From Bryobacterales bacterium (GTDB taxonomy: Bacteria; Cyanobacteriota; Vampirovibrionia; Obscuribacterales; Obscuribacteraceae), in assembly GCA_903970295.1 (NCBI GenBank), contig CAJCHQ010000081.1:1-10316 (forward strand): DNA of 10,316 nt, written 5' to 3'. Every line of letters begins with the position of its first letter. Position 1 is the stretch's first letter. Shown in pieces: positions 1 to 5,774 of this stretch. Below the pieces are notes generated by a model. The model had not been told where the DNA came from and searched no databases. It was given only the letters and a program-made list of their open reading frames with translations. The position numbers and the translations under genes were made by a program.

Positions 1-740
1 CCCAGAGTAAAATGCCGGCAGTGAAAGCGGGCGATCGTATGACACCACAGGCGGCGTCGTCCGCTGATTTTGATCCTTATCGGCCCGCTAAGATTCCTGG
101 CGCGCCAACGCCTGCCAAAATGGATGGAGCGCCTGCCGCCACCTCTAACCCGAAAATGCCGTCTCGCAGTGAGGATGCCGCGGCACTGGCAGCTCAGTTG
201 GTCAGTCAGGCCATGAAGAAAAAGCAGCAACTGCAACCTGCAGAAGATAGCGATGACGCTGATTACGCTGCCAGTTTCCGCAACGTTGAGGCATCGGTCA
301 AAAACGAAAGGGCCAGAGTCGGGCAGGTCAATCAATCGGCCCGCAAAACTAGAGCCCGAGCCAGAGCCAGTTTCAACAAACCGCGTTTGGCCCCATTCTT
401 CTTTTTCTTCGTCGTGATTGCCGGACTTGTAGGCGGCGGTTACTACTACTACGAAAACTATTACATCCACCAGGCACCGGCACCGGTGACTGTCGATCAG
501 ATGATCACTGCCAACAAGCTAGTCGAGGCGCGAGCAGCCCTGGACAAATTATCTAAGACCGGAAAATTGACCGCTAAAGACGCAGACAAGTACTTCAAGA
601 TTGCCAAGAAATACGCCGATGCGAGCAAATACGATCAGGCGATAGACGTCCTGCAAAAGGCGTTCCCTCGCCGGTCAGCGAATGCGAAAAAGGCCCAGAC
701 TGTGATTAAGGGCTACAAGCTGATGAAGGCGTCCGAATAG
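1..740 (+). CDS. Single-pass membrane protein with TPR-like tail, probably 5'-partial (possible end of a Ser/Thr kinase)
   Basis: The reading frame is open from base 3, so the ATG at 12 is probably internal and the gene likely begins left of the window; the few bases before that ATG hold no ribosome binding site. Counting from that ATG, residues 1-125 are Pro/Ala-rich and charged with no recognisable fold, ending in a basic stretch (RKTRARARA, 111-119). A strongly hydrophobic segment at about 127-147, containing five consecutive Phe and a Gly-Gly-Gly-Tyr run, is a clear membrane helix. Residues 165-240 are Lys/Ala-rich and predicted helical, TPR-like. By eye this tail aligns with the tail of the kinase encoded next (EARAALDKL versus EDAVRILEKL; DVLQK versus DLLQK). 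By the positive-inside rule the basic N-terminal side should be cytoplasmic and the tail outside. Inference: this is the linker, anchor and tail of a second kinase-like protein whose catalytic part lies upstream. It could instead be a short membrane protein with no kinase domain. Confidence 0.75.
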   Translation, partial: QSKMPAVKAGDRMTPQAASSADFDPYRPAKIPGAPTPAKMDGAPAATSNPKMPSRSEDAAALAAQLVSQAMKKKQQLQPAEDSDDADYAASFRNVEASVKNERARVGQVNQSARKTRARARASFNKPRLAPFFFFFVVIAGLVGGGYYYYENYYIHQAPAPVTVDQMITANKLVEARAALDKLSKTGKLTAKDADKYFKIAKKYADASKYDQAIDVLQKAFPRRSANAKKAQTVIKGYKLMKASE

Positions 741-776
741 AGTAGCGGTCATGAAAGACATCGCAGAGCCAGAACA

Positions 777-2279
777 ATGAAGCTATGTCTACGTTGCAAT
801 TTGCACTATGATGACGAGCAAGACACTTGCCCGAATGACATGGCTGAGCTGATCTCAGTCGGCAACGATCCGTTGATTGGCACGGTGGTGGGGGATCGCT
901 ACCGAATTCTCTGTGCCATTGGCCGTGGCGCCATGGGGATCGTTTACGAAGCGATTCAGATTTCTTCAGGCCGTGAAATGGCGATCAAAGTTTTGCAGAA
1001 TTTTCACGAGACTTCTAGCGAGTCGGTCAAGCGATTCCGGAGAGAAGCGCAGACGATCAGCACATTGAAGCACCCCAATGTCGTCACTCTATTCGATTAC
1101 GGTCTGATGGAAGACGGACAACCGTACATCGTCACTGAGTTTCTGCAGGGTCTCAATTTAGGTCAAGTCCTTAAAGAGACTGGGCCTCTGCCAATCGAAG
1201 CTTCGCTGCCGATTATCAAACAAGTCTGTTCGGCAGTCGGTGAAGCGCATCGATTGAGAATCATTCATCGAGATTTGAAGCCGGACAATATCATTTTGCA
1301 GGGCAAAGATGCCGCTTCGGTGCAAGTCAAGGTCGTGGATTTCGGTGTCGCCAAATTGGTCGGTGACGGAGGCTCTACTGGTTCCTTGACGGTCGAGGGC
1401 AAGGTCTGCGGCAGCCCGGCTTACATGAGCCCTGAGCAGTGTCGCGGGGCGGAATTCGATTACCGTTGCGACATCTATTCGCTAGGCATTTTGATTTTCG
1501 AAACGCTGACCGGCAAGCGCCCTTTTCTTGCTGATGATTTGATGGCTTTGATGTTTATGCACGTTAACGAAACGCCACCACGATTGGTGCATGTGGAACC
1601 AGAGCTGATTTTCCCAGAACAATTGGAATCTGTTGTGGCCAAAGCTTTGAGCAAGAATCCCAACAGTCGCCAGCAGAGTGCCGAAGAACTCTGGGAAGAT
1701 GTTGATGCTGCCTGCAACCCCCGTAACCGCAGATTGGTTGTGGCTGGCGGCTCCAGTGGTTGGATACCTTTTTCCGGCAGCCGAGCGCCCGTTCTCATGC
1801 AACCGGAAAGTGAACCACTCGAGACAACTACCGACTCACTCAGCCGTTTCGCCAGGCTTCTCGAAACAGAGAGCACGCCAGCTGTTGCAGACGAGCGTCA
1901 AGCGACACGCAGACGTGTGCCAACCGCCAGGTCATTTATTTTTCAAGTGGTGATCACGATCTGTTTCGCCGTTGCCGCAGTTTGCTTGATTCGACTCAAT
2001 GACTATCACACAGCATTGAACGAAGCTCAAGTTTTAGTCGACCACGACCGACCCGAAGATGCGGTGCGCATTTTGGAGAAGTTGCAAAAAGAGGGACGAC
2101 TGGCTGACGATGGTACGGAGATGCTCTATGACGCTTTCCTCAAATCGGCCAAAAAGTTGATTGCCCAGCACAAGATAAAAGAAGCGCGAGATCTGCTGCA
2201 GAAGATCCCCGGCAAATCGCTTTCCACGCATGAAGCTGAGGACCTCTTGCGCAAGATCAAACGGCACGCTGTGACCTGA
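777..2279 (+). CDS. Membrane-anchored Hanks-type serine/threonine protein kinase with N-terminal Cys motif
   Basis: A eukaryotic-like Ser/Thr kinase of 500 residues. The N-terminus carries a compact three-cysteine motif, CLRC (4-7) plus CPND (18-21), like the short zinc-ribbon leaders on kinases of several environmental phyla. The kinase domain spans about 42-312: Gly loop IGRGAMG (48-54), ATP-binding Lys in AIK (K71), alpha-C Glu (E90), catalytic loop HRDLKPDN (164-171), DFG (188-190), a Ser/Thr-containing activation loop, SPE (218-220) and the late conserved Arg (298). All catalytic residues are present, so it should be active. A low-complexity linker (about 315-385) leads to one membrane helix (about 386-405) and a charged helical tail (407-500). 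The expected layout is kinase inside and tail outside, where it could sense or bind a partner; the ligand and substrates are unknown. The ATG at 777 is chosen because it puts the Cys motif at the very N-terminus; there is no strong Shine-Dalgarno. It lies 36 bp after the preceding gene, probably in one transcript. Confidence 0.95.
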   Translation: MKLCLRCNLHYDDEQDTCPNDMAELISVGNDPLIGTVVGDRYRILCAIGRGAMGIVYEAIQISSGREMAIKVLQNFHETSSESVKRFRREAQTISTLKHPNVVTLFDYGLMEDGQPYIVTEFLQGLNLGQVLKETGPLPIEASLPIIKQVCSAVGEAHRLRIIHRDLKPDNIILQGKDAASVQVKVVDFGVAKLVGDGGSTGSLTVEGKVCGSPAYMSPEQCRGAEFDYRCDIYSLGILIFETLTGKRPFLADDLMALMFMHVNETPPRLVHVEPELIFPEQLESVVAKALSKNPNSRQQSAEELWEDVDAACNPRNRRLVVAGGSSGWIPFSGSRAPVLMQPESEPLETTTDSLSRFARLLETESTPAVADERQATRRRVPTARSFIFQVVITICFAVAAVCLIRLNDYHTALNEAQVLVDHDRPEDAVRILEKLQKEGRLADDGTEMLYDAFLKSAKKLIAQHKIKEARDLLQKIPGKSLSTHEAEDLLRKIKRHAVT

Positions 2280-2293
2280 TTGTCCCCGCAAAG

Positions 2294-3100
2294 CTAATTT
2301 AAATTGCCTGCTGCGGCAGGCTGAGGCAGGGCGAAAAGCGATCTGGCATTGGCGGCACAGGCGCTGGCTGTAGCTGCCAAAGTTATACCTCGCAATTCGG
2401 CAATTTTTTCAGCGACCATCCAGACGTACGATGGCTCGTTTCGTTTGCCCCGCATTTTCTGTGGAGCTAAATATGGGCAATCTGTTTCCACAAGAATTCG
2501 CTCGAGTGATACCAGGGGCGCTGCTTGCTGAATTTGATGCGATTTGGGAAACGTGACTATGCCTGAAAAAGAGACGAAAAAATCCACAGCTTCAATGCGG
2601 GGCAAAATTTCGGGTCCGCCTGTAAAACAGTGGAAAACACCTTTGACCTCGCCCTCTCCTTCACGTTCGATTATCTCTAAGCACTCATTCCAGGCGTCTC
2701 GACAATGGACTATTACTGGCAGGTTCAAATCTCTAGCCAGTCGCACTTGTTTGGCAAAAACCTCTTTTTGTGTTTCTGGTTCGCTATGTTTGTAAAAAAA
2801 ATCGAGTCCGCATTCGCCGATCGCCACGATCTTAGGTCGCGCGGCTAGAGTTCGGATGCGGCTATCGCTTGAATCATCCCAGGTCTTAGCTTCGTGCGGG
2901 TGAATACCGACGCCGCCGTAAAGCTCTGCAAATCTCTCGGTCAAGAGCACCACTTCGTCGGCATCAGCCAGTGAAACTCCCGGATTAACTAATTGTCCGA
3001 CACCTTTTTCGAAGGCACGACTGATTACTTCGTCTTGATCGTCAGGAAAGTACTCTTTGACGACATGACAATGACTATCAATGATAAAACCGTTGTTCAT
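2294..3100 (-). CDS. tatD: TatD family metal-dependent hydrolase (DNase)
   Basis: A 268-residue TatD-family protein of the amidohydrolase superfamily, the usual length for the family. Metal and active-site residues are all visible: the first-strand motif DSHCH (H10, H12), the Glu in GECGLD (E96), H132 in VIVHCRD, H157 in FHCFTGG, and D207 in VETDCPYLAP. The later signature RGKRNEPS (217-224) is also intact. Known members are cytoplasmic, divalent-metal-dependent 3'-5' exonucleases or deoxyribonucleases linked to DNA repair and nucleic-acid turnover; the exact substrate here cannot be read from sequence. The ATG at 3100 is natural because the DSHCH motif follows after seven residues. An AAAGG lies only three bases before it, closer than ideal. 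The gene converges on the kinase gene (14-bp gap) and diverges from the exported TonB-like gene, so it is probably transcribed alone from the 3101-3202 region. Confidence 0.96.
   Translation of the reverse strand: MNNGFIIDSHCHVVKEYFPDDQDEVISRAFEKGVGQLVNPGVSLADADEVVLLTERFAELYGGVGIHPHEAKTWDDSSDSRIRTLAARPKIVAIGECGLDFFYKHSEPETQKEVFAKQVRLARDLNLPVIVHCRDAWNECLEIIEREGEGEVKGVFHCFTGGPEILPRIEAVDFFVSFSGIVTFPKSHQIQQAAPLVSLERILVETDCPYLAPQKMRGKRNEPSYVWMVAEKIAELRGITLAATASACAANARSLFALPQPAAAGNLN
2306..2321 (-). terminator. Possible hairpin terminator at the 3' end of tatD
   Basis: A perfect six-base inverted repeat, GCCTGC and GCAGGC, flanks a four-base loop. It sits inside the last codons of tatD. Read on the - strand, the stem is followed by AATTTAAATTAG, which includes the stop codon and is A/T-rich but lacks a true run of Ts. 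On the + strand there is no T-run after the stem, so it is a poor terminator for the kinase gene. The stem is seen directly; terminator function is a guess. Confidence 0.3.
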
Positions 3101-3202
3101 TAGCCTTTGCTTGTTAAATTTCGCATTTACTTTTGGGGAAGATGGAGTAAAGTTAACATAGGATAATTGCCGTATAGTTAGTTAAGTCTAGCGCTCATCG
3201 TT
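3101..3202. promoter_or_regulatory. Divergent intergenic region between tatD and the TonB-like gene
   Basis: This 102-bp stretch separates two divergent start codons, so it should hold promoters in both directions. It is visibly richer in A and T than the flanking genes. On the + strand a TATAGT at 3173-3178 could be a -10 element. A TTAACA at 3153-3158 resembles a -35 but the spacing is only 14 bp, shorter than the usual 16-18. No ribosome binding site is visible before the ATG at 3203. I see no operator-like inverted repeat. Promoter placement is tentative. Confidence 0.35.
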
Positions 3203-4201
3203 ATGTCTAGTCCTACTTACCATAATTTGCTCAAATTCTTTTTCGGTGCCTTTCTGGCTTTGCCCGTGGCGACCATTTTCTCATGGATGCCGGCTGAGGC
3301 TGACGTCTTGAAGGGTGGGGTCAACAAGGGCGACTTTATCAATCCCGGAAATGGCGGGCCGGCGCTTAATCGCAACGACATCAACAAAGTCGGCGATCCA
3401 TTCGGCAGCAGTGGTACCCCGCCGCAAAATGGCAATGAAGCATTCGACGCTCCTGGCGGCGCTTTTCAGGTGCCGACTCTGGCGCCGCCCCCGCCCAAGA
3501 AACCATTGAGTGGCAATGCTCAAGATTCAGGCGGACAACCCAATTTTGGCCAGATGCAGCCGACACCCGATAATATGCCGCACAATTTTGCGCCGCCCAT
3601 GCAAGGTAATCTCCAGCAAGGCGGACCGAACCCCAATGATCCCGACGATACCGCCGAGATGAAACTAGCCTGGGACACCTGGCATCATAATGTCGCTCAA
3701 ACCATATACCAACGCTTCAACACGCTCAGCAGTAAGTTCTTTTCCAAGGGCGCACCGCTGGCCGCGAACGTCGCCTATACGGTGACTCGTGACGGGCATA
3801 TAGCAAACGCCCACCTCACTCAAAAAAGCCCCAATATCATTTTCAATACGATGATTTTGACCGTGGTTAATTCTATCAATGGCGATCAATCGGTGCTCCA
3901 ATTTCCACCGGGCTCGCACCGCATGACAGTCGATAAGGCTGGAGTTTTCACGGTCGGCTACACCAACGTCGATGGTTTCAAATTTACGACCAACGACTCA
4001 GAAACGGTGCAGACGAAAGTACCTCATAATCAAATGCAGCCACAGCCGCAACAACGACCGATGGCGCCTCAATGGCAGCAGTTTCAACAACAGCCGCAGC
4101 AATTTCAACAGCAGCCCCAGCAATTTCAACAACAACCGCAACAGTGGCAGCAGCAACAGCCTCAGTGGCAACAACAGCCGCCGCAGTGGCAGCATCAATA
4201 A
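3203..4201 (+). CDS. Exported Pro/Gln-rich protein with TonB/TolA C-terminal-like domain
   Basis: 332 residues. Residues 1-33 look like a Sec signal peptide: K11, a hydrophobic core (about 12-28) and an AEA cleavage site before D34. Residues 34-150 are Gly/Pro/Asn-rich and probably disordered, with a PPPP run near 95-98. Residues 157-252 resemble a TonB/TolA C-terminal domain: WDTWHHNVAQTIYQRF, then strands around AYTVTRDGHIANAHLTQKSP, an Asn-rich helix, and LQFPPGSHRMTV. The pattern 'rDG.I.n..l..kSpn..fn' followed by a late FPPGS is typical of that fold. Residues 277-332 form a Gln-rich tail with an aromatic at every seventh position. Known TonB and TolA place this domain at the very C-terminus behind an uncleaved membrane anchor; here it is internal and the anchor looks cleavable. 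The protein probably acts in the periplasm or envelope, but the partner is unknown. It is followed after three bases by the glcD-like gene. I do not recognise a named family. Confidence 0.85.
   Translation: MSSPTYHNLLKFFFGAFLALPVATIFSWMPAEADVLKGGVNKGDFINPGNGGPALNRNDINKVGDPFGSSGTPPQNGNEAFDAPGGAFQVPTLAPPPPKKPLSGNAQDSGGQPNFGQMQPTPDNMPHNFAPPMQGNLQQGGPNPNDPDDTAEMKLAWDTWHHNVAQTIYQRFNTLSSKFFSKGAPLAANVAYTVTRDGHIANAHLTQKSPNIIFNTMILTVVNSINGDQSVLQFPPGSHRMTVDKAGVFTVGYTNVDGFKFTTNDSETVQTKVPHNQMQPQPQQRPMAPQWQQFQQQPQQFQQQPQQFQQQPQQWQQQQPQWQQQPPQWQHQ
4082..4198 (+). repeat. 21-bp in-frame tandem repeat encoding (F/W)QQQPQQ-type heptads
   Basis: Five full 21-base units and one partial unit encode heptads that start with an aromatic residue: F294, F301, F308, W315, W322, W329. 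The first three translate identically as FQQQPQQ; the next two are WQQQQPQ and WQQQPPQ; the last is WQHQ followed by the stop. Units differ at many synonymous third positions (CAA/CAG, CCG/CCC/CCT), so this is not a fresh slippage expansion. The switch from Phe to Trp happens once, halfway along. Confidence 0.9.
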
Positions 4202-4204
4202 GTC

Positions 4205-5635
4205 ATGCTTGAGAGCGAGCTGAAAAAAATTGTGGGCTCGGCTTACGTTCTCACTTCACCGGTCGACCTGTCGGTGTACGAATGCGACGCCGAGACGCTC
4301 GACATTGCCAGACCTGATTACGTCGTCCTGCCCGGTTCAGCGGCTGAAGTGGCGGCGGTTGTGAAGCTGGCGAATCGCCATCAAATTCCTTTCGTGCCGC
4401 GTGGTGCCGGCACCGGACTTTCTGGTGGCGCCACCAATGTCATGGGAGGCATCTCTCTCGTTCTGACGCGCCTGAACAAAGTTCTGGAAGTCGATCCCGA
4501 GCAGCGCGTCGCTGTCGTTCAAGTCGGCGCCACGAATGTGTCGGTTTCCGAAGCTGTGGCACAGTACGGGCTGTATTTCGCACCAGATCCATCCAGTCAA
4601 ATGGCTTCGACCATAGGCGGTAATATTGCCGAAAATGCCGGCGGCCCTCACACCTTGAAATATGGTATGACCGCGCATCATGTTCTTGGTTTGACTGTGG
4701 TTTTGCCTGATGGTGAAATCGTTTCGCTTGGAGGAAGAACGAGGACCAGTCAAGGTCTTGACCTGCTTGGTGCTTTCGTTGGCTCGGAAGGAACTCTGGG
4801 GTTAGCCGTTGAAGCGGTATTAAATCTGGTGCCGCGCCCTCAGGCTGTGGAGACGATGATCGCTTACTTCTCTGCGGTGGAAAGTGCTGGGCAGGCGGTC
4901 TCGGATATCATCGCCGAAGGGGTGGTGCCGGCTGCTATGGAGATGATCGATGGGCTTACTTTGAATGCTGTGGAAGATGCTTTTGCCATGGGTCTTCTGC
5001 GCTCGGCAGGAGCAATGTTGATTGTCGAACTCGATGGTCCGCGCACTGGAATTTCGGTGCACAAACGAATCGTTGAGCGCATCGTCAATGTCAATCGCAC
5101 AATCGAGTTTCACTGGGCGACAGACGTAACCGCCAGAGCAAAAATCTGGAAAGCGCGCAAATCTGCCTTTGCCGCCTACGGGCGCATTGCGCCACATGCA
5201 TATGTTCTGGATGGTGTCATTCCTCGCTCGAAACTAGCCGAAGCGATTGCAAAAATTTCGGCGATCAGCAAGAAGTACTCCTTGGTCATAGCGAATGTAT
5301 ATCATGCAGGCGATGGCAACCTTCATCCGTGCCTTCTCTATAACCGTGAAAATATCGAAGAATTGAAGAACGTAATGCTTGCTGGTCAGGAGATTCTCGG
5401 TCTCTGTGTCGCTCTAGGGGGCACGCTTTCGGGCGAACACGGCATAGGCATCGAAAAGCTATCCGAAATGCATACAGTCTTCAATCCGATCGATCTGGAA
5501 GCAATGTCGAGCCTGCGCTCGGCTTTTAATCCGCTGGGCATTTGTAACCCGGGCAAAATCCTTCCGTCTGTGAAAAGCTGTGGTGAATCCGGTCTGCGTC
5601 CCCTTCTTCGTTACACACTGATCTCGCCGAACTGA
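4205..5635 (+). CDS. glcD: FAD-linked oxidase, GlcD-like (glycolate/D-lactate/D-2-hydroxyacid dehydrogenase subunit)
   Basis: 476 residues with the two-domain layout of the GlcD / D-lactate dehydrogenase family. The N-terminal FAD-binding part (about 36-210) shows PRGAGTGLSGGA (65-76), DPSSQMAST (128-136), GGNIAENAGGPHTLKYG (138-154) and GSEGTLG (193-199). The C-terminal FAD-oxidase domain shows HAGDGNLHP (367-375), SGEHGIG (409-415) and FNPLGICNPGKI (441-452). In related dehydrogenases the paired His residues of HAGDGNLH and the Glu-His of SGEHG help bind metal or substrate; all are present here. Members oxidise a D-2-hydroxy acid to the 2-oxo acid and pass electrons to quinone or a partner. 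No GlcE- or GlcF-like (Fe-S) gene is in the window and there is no fused Fe-S domain, so substrate and electron acceptor are uncertain. The ATG at 4205 is three bases after the preceding stop with no clear ribosome binding site, suggesting translational coupling. The symbol reflects family similarity only. Confidence 0.9.
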   Translation: MLESELKKIVGSAYVLTSPVDLSVYECDAETLDIARPDYVVLPGSAAEVAAVVKLANRHQIPFVPRGAGTGLSGGATNVMGGISLVLTRLNKVLEVDPEQRVAVVQVGATNVSVSEAVAQYGLYFAPDPSSQMASTIGGNIAENAGGPHTLKYGMTAHHVLGLTVVLPDGEIVSLGGRTRTSQGLDLLGAFVGSEGTLGLAVEAVLNLVPRPQAVETMIAYFSAVESAGQAVSDIIAEGVVPAAMEMIDGLTLNAVEDAFAMGLLRSAGAMLIVELDGPRTGISVHKRIVERIVNVNRTIEFHWATDVTARAKIWKARKSAFAAYGRIAPHAYVLDGVIPRSKLAEAIAKISAISKKYSLVIANVYHAGDGNLHPCLLYNRENIEELKNVMLAGQEILGLCVALGGTLSGEHGIGIEKLSEMHTVFNPIDLEAMSSLRSAFNPLGICNPGKILPSVKSCGESGLRPLLRYTLISPN

Positions 5636-5665
5636 GAAGCAGCGACCTATAAACATTAATTGTGG

Positions 5666-5694
5666 GTGAATTTAGCCTTTGTTGGCGGTATGAT
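5666..5694 (+). promoter_or_regulatory. Candidate promoter upstream of hflX
   Basis: A TATGAT at 5689-5694 matches the -10 consensus at five of six positions. Seventeen bases upstream is GTGAAT (5666-5671), a half-match to TTGACA. It sits in the 139-bp gap after glcD, about 80 bp before the hflX start, which fits a separate promoter. No terminator hairpin is obvious after glcD. Confidence 0.35.
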
Positions 5695-5762
5695 CCGAAT
5701 GTGAGACTTTGTGTAGCTTTTGCCCGTTATCACCGTCGACAAACTAATTAGACCCCATTTCT

Positions 5763-5767
5763 GGAGG
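5763..5767 (+). promoter_or_regulatory. Shine-Dalgarno site that fixes the TTG start of hflX
   Basis: GGAGG lies seven bases before TTG at 5775, near-ideal spacing. The next in-frame ATG is at 5910 and would remove 45 residues that belong to the conserved N-terminal extension, so the TTG start is preferred. Confidence 0.8.
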
Positions 5768-5774
5768 ACACTTT

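Noticed and set aside
1475..1876. 133-codon open frame on the - strand inside the kinase gene
   Set aside because: It overlaps the kinase C-lobe and linker, whose reading frame is certain; the translation is Ser/Leu-rich without motifs.
3998..4198. Leu/Arg-rich open frame on the - strand opposite the Gln tail
   Set aside because: It is the mirror of the CAA/CAG repeats, which read as TTG/CTG (Leu) on the other strand; no ribosome binding site and no independent support.
4082..4198. CRISPR-like or satellite repeat
   Set aside because: The units are adjacent with no spacers, stay in frame and end at a stop codon; they are a coding repeat.
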